Shown in pieces: positions 24,462-33,058 of a stretch of 64,000 nt of DNA. Origin of the DNA: Castellaniella defragrans_A. Its GTDB lineage: Bacteria; Pseudomonadota; Gammaproteobacteria; Burkholderiales; Burkholderiaceae_B. Under the pieces are notes generated by a model that was given only the letters and a program-made list of their open reading frames with translations, had not been told where the DNA came from and ran no database searches. The stretch is from the NCBI RefSeq assembly GCF_040394755.1, contig NZ_JBEBRQ010000004.1; one strand, 5' to 3'. The position numbers and the translations under genes are program-made. Each line of letters starts with the position of its first letter. The first letter of the stretch is position 1.

Positions 24462-25181
24462 ATGGCGACTCGCAAACGCAAAACGTCCTCACGCTCCAAC
24501 GGCGCCTGGTTCGGCCTGATCGCCGGCATGGTGCTCGGCGTCGGCGCCGCCGTCGCGGTCGCGCTGTTCGTCACCCAGGCGCCCATGCCCTTCATGGACA
24601 AGGCCAGCCGCAGCACGCCCTCGACCCTGTTGCCCGACGTCCAGAATGCGCCCGATCCCAATATCGGCCTGTACGGCAAGGACGGTCCGGCCGGGACCCG
24701 CAGCATCGAGCAGGGCGGCAGCACGAACAATCCGCCGGCCCCGGCCCCCAACGAGGGGGGCAACCCCCTCGCCGACGATATCGGCAAGCTCATCGCTGGC
24801 CTGGACAACCCGGACACCAAGGCTCCCGCAGCCCCGCCGCCACCCGTCCAGGCACCACCGCCAGCCCAGGCCCAGCCTCCCGTCCGGGCACCAGCCGCCA
24901 CCGCGACACCCGCCCCCGCAAAGGCAGCCGCTGCGCCAGCCCCAGGCACCCAGACGATCTATTACCTACAGACCGGCGCATTCCGCTCCCGGGACGAGGC
25001 CGAGGCCATGCGCGCACGGGTACTGCTGCTGGGCCTGTCGGTGCACATCGAACAGGCGCAGTCCAACGGCAGCACCATCAACCGCGTCCGCGTGGGTCCC
25101 TTCAAGGGCATCGATGAAATGAATCGCGCACGCACCCAGCTCGGCAACGAAAAAATCGAATCCTCGGTCGTCCGGCCCTGA
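24462..25181 (+). CDS. SPOR-domain membrane protein (FtsN/DedD-like)
   Basis: A 239-residue bitopic protein. It has a basic cytoplasmic N-terminus (MATRKRKTSSRS), one membrane segment (WFGLIAGMVLGVGAAVAVALF), a long Pro/Ala-rich periplasmic linker, and a C-terminal SPOR domain (TIYYLQTGAFRSRDEAEAM to the end, about 75 residues). SPOR domains bind denuded peptidoglycan at division sites, so a role in septation is likely. It is 6 bases after argS and 48 before dsbA, the order usual in Alcaligenaceae. Confidence 0.88.
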   Translation: MATRKRKTSSRSNGAWFGLIAGMVLGVGAAVAVALFVTQAPMPFMDKASRSTPSTLLPDVQNAPDPNIGLYGKDGPAGTRSIEQGGSTNNPPAPAPNEGGNPLADDIGKLIAGLDNPDTKAPAAPPPPVQAPPPAQAQPPVRAPAATATPAPAKAAAAPAPGTQTIYYLQTGAFRSRDEAEAMRARVLLLGLSVHIEQAQSNGSTINRVRVGPFKGIDEMNRARTQLGNEKIESSVVRP

Positions 25182-25229
25182 ACGGGCGCCAGACAAGACA
25201 CTAGATCCCCCTGCACCACGGAGCCCCTG

Positions 25230-25862
25230 ATGAAATCTTTCCTTTCCCGCATCGCCTTGGCCCTGACCCTGGGACTCTCCCTCATGGCCGCCCCCATCGC
25301 GCAAGCCGCCGACACGGCCTATGACCTCGTCGATCCCATCCAGCCCTCCGATACCCCGGGCAAGATCGAGGTGCTCGAGTTCTTTGCCTACACCTGCACG
25401 CATTGCAAGGCGATCGAGCCGCTGGTGCAAAAGTGGGTGCCCACGCTGCCCGAGGGCGTCGCGTTCAAATCCGTGCCCGTTGCCTTCAACGCCAGCATGC
25501 GGGACCTGCAGAAGCTCTACTACGCGCTCGAGGCCATCGACCGGCTGGACCTGCACCCCGCCGTGTTCCACGCCATCCACGATGAGCACCAGCGCTTGTT
25601 CAATGCCAGCGCCATCATCGACTGGGTCGCCGGGCAAGGCGTCGACCGGCAGGCCTTTACCGATGCGTTCAATTCCTTCGGCGTCCAGACCCGCGTGGCG
25701 CGTGCCGACGAATTGGTCAAAGCCTACCGCATCGATGGCACGCCCTCGTTCGCCATCGGCGGCCGCTATGTGACCTCGCCATCACACACCGGCACCTATC
25801 AGAGCGCCATCAACCAAGCCGACATGCTGGTCAAGCAGCTCCTGGCCGAAGAAAAGAAATAG
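25230..25862 (+). CDS. dsbA: Periplasmic thiol:disulfide oxidoreductase DsbA
   Basis: A 210-residue DsbA. The signal peptide ends IAQA-ADT near residue 26. The active site is C-T-H-C (Cys 56 and Cys 59) in FFAYTCTHCKAIEP, in place of the E. coli CPHC. The cis-Pro loop reads GTPSFAIGG. It introduces disulfides into exported proteins and is reoxidised by DsbB. The CTHC dipeptide should change its redox potential only modestly. It lies at the end of argS-SPOR-dsbA, with a hairpin just downstream. Confidence 0.94.
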   Translation: MKSFLSRIALALTLGLSLMAAPIAQAADTAYDLVDPIQPSDTPGKIEVLEFFAYTCTHCKAIEPLVQKWVPTLPEGVAFKSVPVAFNASMRDLQKLYYALEAIDRLDLHPAVFHAIHDEHQRLFNASAIIDWVAGQGVDRQAFTDAFNSFGVQTRVARADELVKAYRIDGTPSFAIGGRYVTSPSHTGTYQSAINQADMLVKQLLAEEKK

Positions 25863-25874
25863 AAAGGAACCCTC

Positions 25875-25907
25875 GCATGAGTCTGGCGGGAAACCCCAGG
25901 CTCATGC
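25875..25907. terminator. Hairpin between convergent dsbA and metC
   Basis: A 12-bp stem GCATGAGTCTGG (25875-25886) pairs with CCAGGCTCATGC (25896-25907) with one G-U pair and a 9-base loop. It lies in the 39-bp gap between convergent genes and reaches into the metC stop codon. There is no T-run; it is probably a bidirectional 3'-end structure. Confidence 0.5.
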
Positions 25908-27116
25908 ACGCGCTCGGGCGAAAGCCTGGTCCAGATCGGCGATCAGGTCGTTCGGGTCCTCCAGGCCGATGTGCAAACGCAGCACACTGCCCGCGCACAT
26001 GCGTGCATCGGCCTGCTCGGCCCAATAGCCGTGGGCAGCCAGCGCATCGGATTCGACCTGGGTGACCAGGCTTTCGTAACCGCCCCAGGAATAGCCGATA
26101 CCGAACAGCCGCAGGGCATCGATCAGCCGCCGGGCGCCGGCCCGGTCGAAATCCACCACCACCGACAACAGGCCGTTCGAACCCCGCGCATCCCGGCGCC
26201 ACAGCGCATGCCCCGGATCAGCGGGCCATGCCGGATGAAACAGGAACGAAACCTCGGGACGCGCCGCCAGCCACTGACAGACCTCGAGGGCATGGGCGGC
26301 GGACTGGCGCATGCGCAGGCCCAGTGTGCGCGCCCCACGCAAGACGAGCCAGGCATCGTCCGCGCTGACGGTGCTGCCCAGAGCGTAATGAGTATCGCCC
26401 AGCCGCCGGTTCAAGGCCGCGTCGCGCGCCACCGCGGCGCCGAGCATCAGGTCCGAGTGACCACCGACGTACTTGGTGGCGGCGACGACCGACACATCCG
26501 CGCCCAGTTCCAGGGGCCGGTAAATGTACCCCGACCCCCAGGTATTGTCGGCCACCACCACCAGGCCGCGATCGTGCGCCCAACGCGCCAACGCCGGCAG
26601 GTCCAGCATCTCCATCAATAGCGAACCCGGCGATTCCAGATACAGGACACGGGTTTCCGGCCGCACCGCGGCCTCCAGGGCGGCGATCGACGGCCGCACG
26701 AAATCCATCCGTACACCCATGCGCGAGAGGACGGTCTTGTGCAGATAACGCACCGGCCCATACACACAATCGACCGCCAGGATATGGTCACCCTGGCCCA
26801 CCAGGGCCAGCAGCGCCATGCTGATCGCCGCCATACCCGAAGGCGCGAGGAAGGCCCGGACGCCACCCTCGAGTTCGCACAGCAGGGTCTCGAGCGATTC
26901 GTGGGTCTGCAGGCCCACGCGCCCGTAGGTCGGGACCCGTTCGCCGCGCGCCTTGGCCGCCTGCGCACGATCCAGGGCATCCATGTCCGCGAAACGCACC
27001 GTACTCGTGCGCATGGACGGCATGGCCACAGGACCGCTGCCAGTGCCCGGGTCCAGCGGCGCCTGGCCGATATGTTGCAGCAGGGTATCGATGCGCGCGT
27101 CGGACGGAGTGGTCAT
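25902..27116 (-). CDS. metC: Cystathionine beta-lyase
   Basis: A 404-residue Cys/Met-metabolism PLP enzyme. The PLP Lys is in AATKYVGGHSDLMLGA; phosphate-binding SGMAAISMAL, VADNTWGSGY and the C-terminal RLHIGLEDPNDLIADLDQAF are as in MetC. It cleaves cystathionine to homocysteine, pyruvate and ammonia. It starts at 27116 (MTTPSDARIDTLLQH); the frame is open a further 55 codons over the MBL gene's end, without similarity. It follows the MBL hydrolase on the same strand by 43 bases. A cystathionine gamma-synthase cannot be fully excluded, but the sequence is closer to MetC. Confidence 0.88.
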   Translation of the reverse strand: MTTPSDARIDTLLQHIGQAPLDPGTGSGPVAMPSMRTSTVRFADMDALDRAQAAKARGERVPTYGRVGLQTHESLETLLCELEGGVRAFLAPSGMAAISMALLALVGQGDHILAVDCVYGPVRYLHKTVLSRMGVRMDFVRPSIAALEAAVRPETRVLYLESPGSLLMEMLDLPALARWAHDRGLVVVADNTWGSGYIYRPLELGADVSVVAATKYVGGHSDLMLGAAVARDAALNRRLGDTHYALGSTVSADDAWLVLRGARTLGLRMRQSAAHALEVCQWLAARPEVSFLFHPAWPADPGHALWRRDARGSNGLLSVVVDFDRAGARRLIDALRLFGIGYSWGGYESLVTQVESDALAAHGYWAEQADARMCAGSVLRLHIGLEDPNDLIADLDQAFARARA

Positions 27117-27159
27117 GGCAGGTCTGAAAGAATCGGGTTGGCGAAACGACGGGCCGGAC

Positions 27160-28230
27160 TCAGACGCGCTGGAAGCGGTAGACCCCCTGCGCATCGACGT
27201 CGCGGCGCAACTTGCCCTCGAAGTATAAGGCGTGCAGGTGGGCGATCGCCTCGCCCATGGCAAAGGCCAGCTGATGCGCATCGAGCTTGCGGGAAAACAG
27301 CACCGGCAGGATGTCGACGGCGCTCACAGGCTCGCCGCAGGCCGCCAGCAGTGCCTCCAGCCGCTCGGCATGATGGGCATGCTGCTGGGCCAGGCGCTCG
27401 TGCAGGCCCTTGAAGGGCTGGCCATGCGAAGGCAGCACCAGCGTATCGGCGGCCAGGCTGTCATAGGCCTTGAGCGAGTCCAGGTACAAAGGCAGGGGAT
27501 TGGCCTCGGGCTCGAGATCGAAGACACTGACGTTGGTCGAAATCCTCGGCAGCACCATATCCCCCGAAATCAGCACGCCCAGCGCAGGGCAGGACAGGGA
27601 AACGTGCTCGGGCGCGTGGCCGTAGCCGACGATGACGCGCCACTCCCGGCCGCCGATGCGCAGGGACTGACCATTCAGCAATCGATGAAAGCTGGAGGGC
27701 ACCGCGGGCACCAGCCCGCTGTAGTAGTCATGGCGCTGCCGGATATACCGCTGGTCCTCGGGGTTCAGCAGGCCGTGGCGCGCCAGATGCTGCACAGCGG
27801 TTTCGCCGGCCGGGCCGCCGCCCTCGGGCCCCGAGGATGAGGCCCCGCACCACAGGCGAGCAAGCGCATAGTCCGTCATGCTCATCCACAAGGGCGCCTG
27901 CCAGCGTTCGCACAGCCAATACGCGAGGCCCACGTGATCGGGATGCATGTGCGTCACGACCACGCGCAGAATCGGCAGGCCTTCGAGCACGTGTTCAAAG
28001 ACTTCCTCCCAGCGCGTCCGCACCTCGTCGCGGGCGATCCCGCAATCGACCACCGTCCAGCCCTGGCGGCCATCGATCTCGTCACGCAGCAGCCACAGGT
28101 TGATGTGATCCAGGACGAAAGGCAGCGGCATGCGCAGCCAGTACACCCCGTCCGCGACACCAATCGCCCTGCCCGGTTCGGGCTGGCGGTCACCCAGGGG
28201 ATAGTTCAGTTTCTGTTCGTTTGGATTCAA
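27160..28230 (-). CDS. MBL-fold metallohydrolase
   Basis: A 356-residue metallo-beta-lactamase-fold hydrolase. Zinc motif THMHPDH is clear, with later metal residues in GYGHAPEHVSL, ISGDMVLPRI and LPSHGQPF. The C-terminal part (EAIAHLHALYFEGKLRRDV) resembles the extra domain seen in thioester-hydrolase-like MBL proteins. The start is taken as TTG at 28230: it has a strong GGAGAG 6 bases upstream, while earlier ATGs would overlap liuR. It is divergent from liuR and shares a LiuR-like operator with it, so a role in branched-chain acyl-CoA metabolism is plausible but unproven. Confidence 0.82.
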   Translation of the reverse strand: MNPNEQKLNYPLGDRQPEPGRAIGVADGVYWLRMPLPFVLDHINLWLLRDEIDGRQGWTVVDCGIARDEVRTRWEEVFEHVLEGLPILRVVVTHMHPDHVGLAYWLCERWQAPLWMSMTDYALARLWCGASSSGPEGGGPAGETAVQHLARHGLLNPEDQRYIRQRHDYYSGLVPAVPSSFHRLLNGQSLRIGGREWRVIVGYGHAPEHVSLSCPALGVLISGDMVLPRISTNVSVFDLEPEANPLPLYLDSLKAYDSLAADTLVLPSHGQPFKGLHERLAQQHAHHAERLEALLAACGEPVSAVDILPVLFSRKLDAHQLAFAMGEAIAHLHALYFEGKLRRDVDAQGVYRFQRV

Positions 28231-28295
28231 TTTGTCTCTCCACAAATACGGCGGTGCAACGCCATAGAATTCCGCGTGTATTATGGCACTATACA

Positions 28296-28312
28296 TTGAC
28301 GTTAACGTAAAC
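28296..28312. promoter_or_regulatory. LiuR-like operator 1
   Basis: TTGACGTTAACGTAAAC is centred on the palindrome ACGTTAACGT (28299-28308), with overlapping divergent -10-like hexamers (TATACA at 28290-28295 for liuR). It is 10 bases before the liuR ATG and 65 bases before the MBL start. It matches the ACGTnnACGT-type sites of MerR-family LiuR regulators and should give autoregulation. Confidence 0.7.
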
Positions 28313-28321
28313 TGCATTCCC

Positions 28322-28723
28322 ATGACCCAAACTACCTGGACGATTTCCGAGCTGGCCCGCGAGTTTTCCGTGACCCCGCGCACGATCCGCTTTTATGAGG
28401 ACCAGGGAATCGTCAGCCCTGGCCGCCAGGGCCGCAACCGGGTGTATCTCTCGCGCGACCGCACGCGGCTCAAGCTCGCCCTGCGCGGCCGCCGCCTGGG
28501 CCTGCAGCTCTCGGAAATCCTCGATCTGATCAATATGTACGACGACACTTCGGCAAACACTACCGCCCAGTTGCGTCATTATGTCGAGGTGCTGGCCGCG
28601 CACCGCCTCAAACTCGAGCAGCAGCGCCGCGACCTCGAAGTCACGCTGCGCGAGATCCGCGAACAGGAAACCGACTGCCAGGCCCTGCTGCGCGCCCGCA
28701 CCCGCGCTACGACCTCGAACTAA
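28322..28723 (+). CDS. liuR: MerR-family regulator of leucine/isovalerate catabolism
   Basis: A 133-residue MerR regulator. The N-terminal winged helix is standard (TWTISELAREFSVTPRTIRFYEDQGIV), followed by RVYLSRDRTRLKLALRGRRLGLQLSEI and a long coiled-coil dimer helix (AAHRLKLEQQRRDLEVTL). Position before ivd and the matching operators identify it as LiuR, which in related bacteria represses the leucine degradation operon until an intermediate is present. The start at 28322 gives the usual MerR length; the 13 codons upstream overlap the operator. Confidence 0.88.
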   Translation: MTQTTWTISELAREFSVTPRTIRFYEDQGIVSPGRQGRNRVYLSRDRTRLKLALRGRRLGLQLSEILDLINMYDDTSANTTAQLRHYVEVLAAHRLKLEQQRRDLEVTLREIREQETDCQALLRARTRATTSN

Positions 28724-28729
28724 CCCTAA

Positions 28730-28750
28730 TTGACGTTGACGTAAACGTCA
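28730..28750. promoter_or_regulatory. LiuR-like operator 2, before ivd
   Basis: GACGTTGACGTAAACGTC (28732-28749) is a near-perfect palindrome (8 of 9 pairs) and shares the GACGTT...ACGTAAAC words with operator 1. It lies 45 bases before the ivd start, so the catabolic operon can be controlled separately from liuR itself. Confidence 0.7.
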
Positions 28751-28794
28751 TAGCAAAATAACGCCTCGATCCCCCCCTCCCTTGGAGACTCGCC

Positions 28795-29973
28795 ATGAAT
28801 CTGCCCGGCCTCAATTTCGACCTCGGTGAAGACCTGGATATGCTGCGCGACGCGGTCCGCGATTTCGCACAGACCGAGATCGCGCCACGCGCGGCAGCCG
28901 CCGACCGGGATGACCAGTTTCCCATGGACCTATGGCGCAAATTCGGCGAGCTGGGCCTGCTCGGCGTGACCGTGGACGAGGCCTACGGCGGCTCCCATCT
29001 CGGCTACCTCGCCCACATGATCGCCATGGAGGAAATCTCGCGCGCCAGCGCCTCGATCGCCCTGTCCTATGGCGCGCACTCCAACCTGTGCGTCAACCAG
29101 ATCCACCGCAACGGCACCGAGGCGCAAAAGCGCAAATACCTGCCCGGTCTGGTCTCGGGCGAGCACATCGGCGCCCTGGCCATGAGCGAGCCGGGTGCGG
29201 GCTCGGATGTGGTCAGCATGCGCTTGCGCGCCGAAAAGCGCGGCGACCGCTACGTACTGAACGGCACCAAGATGTGGATCACCAACGGCCCGGACGCCGA
29301 TACCCTGGTGGTCTACGCCAAGACCGACCCGCAGGCGCACCAGCGCGGCATCACCGCCTTCATCGTGGAAAAGGGCTTCGCGGGGTTCTCGGTGGCGCAG
29401 AAACTCGACAAGCTCGGCATGCGCGGCAGCCACACCGGCGAACTGGTATTCCAGGACTGCGAGGTGCCCGAGGAAAACGTGCTGGGCACCATCAATGGCG
29501 GCGTCAAGGTGCTGATGAGCGGCCTGGACTACGAGCGCGCGGTCCTCGCGGCGGGCCCCCTGGGCATCATGCAGGCGGTCATGGATGTGGTCGTGCCCTA
29601 CGTGCACGAGCGCAAGCAGTTCGGTCAGTCGATCGGCGAATTTCAGCTCATCCAGGCCAAGCTCGCGGACCTCTACACCACGCTGCAATCCTCGCGCGCC
29701 TTCTGCTACACCGTGGGCAAGAACCTCGACCGCCTGGGCGCGGCGCACGTGCGCCAGGTGCGCAAGGACTGTGCCGCCGTCATCCTGTACTGCGCCGAAA
29801 AGGCCACCTGGATGGCGGGCGAGAGCATCCAGATCCTGGGGGGCAACGGCTACATCAACGAATTCCCCACCGGCCGCCTGTGGCGCGACGCCAAGCTCTA
29901 TGAAATCGGCGCCGGCACCAGCGAGATCCGCCGCATGTTGATCGGCCGCGAGCTGTTCGGCGAAACCGCCTGA
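28795..29973 (+). CDS. ivd: Isovaleryl-CoA dehydrogenase
   Basis: A 392-residue acyl-CoA dehydrogenase. It has MSEPGAGSDVVSM and MWITNGPDAD in the FAD-binding middle domain, the isovaleryl-type catalytic Glu in GLDYERAVLA, and GGNGYINEFPTGRLWRDAKL at the C-terminus. It oxidises isovaleryl-CoA to 3-methylcrotonyl-CoA in leucine breakdown, passing electrons to ETF. It starts the catabolic operon behind a LiuR-like operator, with GGAG 8 bases upstream. The next gene, aceK, starts 8 bases after its stop. Confidence 0.94.
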   Translation: MNLPGLNFDLGEDLDMLRDAVRDFAQTEIAPRAAAADRDDQFPMDLWRKFGELGLLGVTVDEAYGGSHLGYLAHMIAMEEISRASASIALSYGAHSNLCVNQIHRNGTEAQKRKYLPGLVSGEHIGALAMSEPGAGSDVVSMRLRAEKRGDRYVLNGTKMWITNGPDADTLVVYAKTDPQAHQRGITAFIVEKGFAGFSVAQKLDKLGMRGSHTGELVFQDCEVPEENVLGTINGGVKVLMSGLDYERAVLAAGPLGIMQAVMDVVVPYVHERKQFGQSIGEFQLIQAKLADLYTTLQSSRAFCYTVGKNLDRLGAAHVRQVRKDCAAVILYCAEKATWMAGESIQILGGNGYINEFPTGRLWRDAKLYEIGAGTSEIRRMLIGRELFGETA

Positions 29974-29981
29974 CGCCGCCC

Positions 29982-31838
29982 ATGAGCTACTCGGGGGACC
30001 ACCAGCGCATCGAACCCGTCGCCCGGCGGCGGCTGTCGCCCGACGCCGTGGCGCACATGATCCTCGCGGGCTTCGATCGCCACTACGCGCTGTTTCGCTA
30101 CGGCGCGCAGCGCGCCAAGGCGCTGTTCGAATCCGGCGACTGGCACGGCATCCAGCGGCTCTCGAGCGAGCGCATCGAGTACTACGACATGCGCGTGCGC
30201 GAGTGCGCGGCGACCCTGGCCCAGGCCCTGCGCGGCAGCGACACCGCGCCCGCCCCGGATGCCGAGGACAATCCGGCGCTGACGTCCGCGCAGCTCGCAT
30301 TCTGGCAGGAAACCAAGGCCCTCTATGTCGGCCTGCTGGCGAACCACCGGCAGCCCGAATGCGCCGAGACATTCTTCAATTCGGTCTCCTGCCGCATCCT
30401 GCACCGCAGCTACTTCAACAACGATTTCATCTTCGTGCGTCCCGCGGTGGCCACCGAATACATCGACGACGCGCTCCCGACATACCGCAGCTATTACCCG
30501 CTGCGCGAAGGCCTGCAAGACAGCATCATCCGCATCGTCGCGGATTTCGGCCTGGCCGCGCCCTATGCCGACCTGCCGGCCGATGCGCGCCGGCTGGCGC
30601 GTCTCGCGATCCGCCAGTTGCGTCAGCGGCTGACACGCGGCATCGGCCGGCGCCTGGCCTCGGACTGCCAGGTCCAGGTGCTCAACACCCTGTTCTTCCG
30701 CAACAAGGGCGCCTACATCGTGGGCCGCCTCGTCAATCAGGCCACCATCTATCCTTTCGCCATCGCCCTGCTGCATGATCCGGGCGGGCGGATCGTCCTG
30801 GACGCGCTGCTGCACACCAGCGACGATCTGAGCACGCTGTTCAGCTTTACCCGGGCCTATTTCCTGGTCGACATGGAGGCGCCGGCGGCCTACGTGGAAT
30901 TCCTCAACTCGCTGTTCCCGCGCAAATCCAAGGCCGAGATCTACACCACCCTGGGCCTGCAGAAACAGGGCAAGACGCTGTTCTATCGCGATTTCCTGCA
31001 TCATCTCTTGCACTCGCACGACGCCTTCGACTACGCCGAAGGAATCCAGGGCCTGGTCATGACGGTCTTCACCCTGCCGTCCTATCCCTATGTCTTCAAG
31101 CTGATCCGCGACCGCATCGGCAAGGAAAACATGACCGCCGAGACCGTGCGCCGCAAGTACCAGATGGTCAAGGTGCACGACCGCGTCGGGCGCATGGCCG
31201 ATACCTGGGAATATTCGCTGGTGGCGCTGCCCAAGCGCCGCTTCTCGCCGCGCCTGCTTGCGGGGCTGCGTGCCGAGGTGCCCAGCCTGATCGAGGAAAC
31301 CGAGGACACGGTCCTGATCAAGCACGTCTATATCGAACGGCGCATGAAGCCGCTGAACCTGTTTCTGGCGCACGCGTCGGACGCCGCCCTCAATGAGGCC
31401 GTGCGCCAGTACGGGCAGGCCATCCGCGAACTGGCGGCGGCGAACATCTTCCCCGGGGACATGCTGTACAAGAATTTCGGCGTCACGCGCCTGGGCCGCA
31501 TCGTGTTCTACGACTACGACGAGATCCAGCGCATGACCGAGATGCATTTCCGCTATATCCCGCCCGCGCCCAACGAGGAGGCCGAGATGGCGAGCGAGCC
31601 CTGGTATCCGGTGGGCCCGAACGACGTCTTTCCCGAAGAATTCAGTCATTTCCTATTGGGCGATCCGCGGGTGCGCGCGGCCTTCATGGCGCACCACGCC
31701 GAGCTGCTCGACGCCAAATGGTGGCAGGATTGCCGCGCACGCGCCGCGCAGGGCAAGATCGGCGACATTTTCCCGTACCATAACGACAGGAGGCTGCATG
31801 CATCGGCATTGCCGCCTTACCCCCGCAGCACCACCTGA
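29982..31838 (+). CDS. aceK: Isocitrate dehydrogenase kinase/phosphatase
   Basis: A 618-residue bifunctional AceK. The regulatory N-terminal half (IEPVARRRLSPDAVAHMI, ESGDWHGIQRLSSERIEYYD) and the kinase-like C-terminal half (MKPLNLFL, GDMLYKNFGVTRLGRIVFYDYDEI) are complete. AceK phosphorylates isocitrate dehydrogenase to force carbon into the glyoxylate shunt, and reverses this. It lies inside the leucine operon, 8 bases after ivd and 18 before the thiolase, rather than beside aceA/aceB. Acetyl-CoA from leucine is thus produced together with the switch for its net assimilation. Confidence 0.95.
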   Translation: MSYSGDHQRIEPVARRRLSPDAVAHMILAGFDRHYALFRYGAQRAKALFESGDWHGIQRLSSERIEYYDMRVRECAATLAQALRGSDTAPAPDAEDNPALTSAQLAFWQETKALYVGLLANHRQPECAETFFNSVSCRILHRSYFNNDFIFVRPAVATEYIDDALPTYRSYYPLREGLQDSIIRIVADFGLAAPYADLPADARRLARLAIRQLRQRLTRGIGRRLASDCQVQVLNTLFFRNKGAYIVGRLVNQATIYPFAIALLHDPGGRIVLDALLHTSDDLSTLFSFTRAYFLVDMEAPAAYVEFLNSLFPRKSKAEIYTTLGLQKQGKTLFYRDFLHHLLHSHDAFDYAEGIQGLVMTVFTLPSYPYVFKLIRDRIGKENMTAETVRRKYQMVKVHDRVGRMADTWEYSLVALPKRRFSPRLLAGLRAEVPSLIEETEDTVLIKHVYIERRMKPLNLFLAHASDAALNEAVRQYGQAIRELAAANIFPGDMLYKNFGVTRLGRIVFYDYDEIQRMTEMHFRYIPPAPNEEAEMASEPWYPVGPNDVFPEEFSHFLLGDPRVRAAFMAHHAELLDAKWWQDCRARAAQGKIGDIFPYHNDRRLHASALPPYPRSTT

Positions 31839-31856
31839 AACCTCTTGGAGCTCACT

Positions 31857-33038
31857 ATGTCGGATCACATCGTCCTCGCCTCAGTCGCCCGCACCCCGAT
31901 GGGGGGCATGATGGGCAGCCTGTCCGGGCTGGCCGCTCACGAACTGGGCGCCATCGCCATCCGCGCCGCCGTCGAGCGCGCGGGCATCGCCGGCGACGCC
32001 ATCAACGAAGTCATCATGGGCAACGTCCTGCAAGCCGGCCAGGGCCAGGCGCCCGCGCGGCAGGCCGCCCTGGGCGCCGGACTGCCGCTGAGCGTGGCTT
32101 GCAGCACCCTGCACAAGGTCTGCGGCTCGGGCCTGAAGGCGGTCATGCTGGCCCACGACATCATCAAGGCCGGATCGGCGGATGTGGTGGTGGCCGGCGG
32201 CCAGGAAAGCATGAGCAACGCCCCTTACCTGCTTTTGCGCGGCCGCCAGGGCTACCGCTATGGCCATTCCACGGTCTACGACCACATGGCCCTCGACGGC
32301 CTGGAGGACGCCTATCAGCGCGGCACCGCCATGGGCGTATTCGCCGAGGACTGCGCCGCGAAATACAATTTCACCCGCGAACAGCAAGACAACTTCTCGC
32401 TGGAATCGCTGCGCCGCGCCCGCCAGGCAAGCGAAGACGGCAGCTTCAAATGGGAAATCGCCCCCGTCACGGTCAAGGGCCGCAAGGGCGATACCGTGAT
32501 CGACACCGACGAGGCGCCCTTCAAGGCCGTGCCGGAAAAGATCCCCACCCTCAAGCCGGCCTTCAAAAAGGACGGCACCGTCACCGCCGCCAACGCCTCC
32601 TCCATCTCGGACGGCGCCTCGGCGATGGTGGTGATGCGCGAATCCTCGGCCCAGGCGCTCGGCGCCAAACCGCTGGCGCGCATCGTCGCCCACGCCCAGC
32701 ACGCCCATGAGCCGAGCTGGTTCACCACGGCCCCGGTGGGCGCCATCCAAAAGGTCCTCGCCAAGGCCGGCTGGAACGCGGACGAGGTCGATCTCTACGA
32801 GATCAACGAGGCCTTCGCCGTGGTCACCATGGCAGCCATGGCCGATCTGAACCTGCCCCACGACAAGGTCAACATCCACGGCGGCGCCACCGCCCTGGGC
32901 CATCCCATCGGCGCATCGGGCGCACGCCTGCTGACCACGCTGGTGGGCGCGCTGCGCAAAACCGGTGGCCGCCGCGGCATCGCCTCGCTGTGCATCGGCG
33001 GCGGCGAGGCCGTCGCCCTGGCCATCGAAATGGTCTAA
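31857..33038 (+). CDS. Acetyl-CoA acetyltransferase (thiolase)
   Basis: A 393-residue thiolase. The acyl-enzyme Cys is in STLHKVCGSGLKAVM (about residue 88); the His of NEAFAVV and of GGATALGHPIGASGAR, and the second Cys in SLCIGGGEAVAL, are present. It splits acetoacetyl-CoA (the end of leucine breakdown) or makes it. The ATG at 31857 follows a GGAG by 6 bases; a TTG four codons earlier overlaps that site. It is third in the operon, 20 bases before mccB. Confidence 0.92.
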   Translation: MSDHIVLASVARTPMGGMMGSLSGLAAHELGAIAIRAAVERAGIAGDAINEVIMGNVLQAGQGQAPARQAALGAGLPLSVACSTLHKVCGSGLKAVMLAHDIIKAGSADVVVAGGQESMSNAPYLLLRGRQGYRYGHSTVYDHMALDGLEDAYQRGTAMGVFAEDCAAKYNFTREQQDNFSLESLRRARQASEDGSFKWEIAPVTVKGRKGDTVIDTDEAPFKAVPEKIPTLKPAFKKDGTVTAANASSISDGASAMVVMRESSAQALGAKPLARIVAHAQHAHEPSWFTTAPVGAIQKVLAKAGWNADEVDLYEINEAFAVVTMAAMADLNLPHDKVNIHGGATALGHPIGASGARLLTTLVGALRKTGGRRGIASLCIGGGEAVALAIEMV

Positions 33039-33058
33039 CCGCCCATCCAGGAATCACC

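Noticed and set aside
28231..28383. Longer N-terminus of the MBL hydrolase
   Set aside because: It would overlap liuR and its operator. The TTG at 28230 has a strong ribosome binding site.
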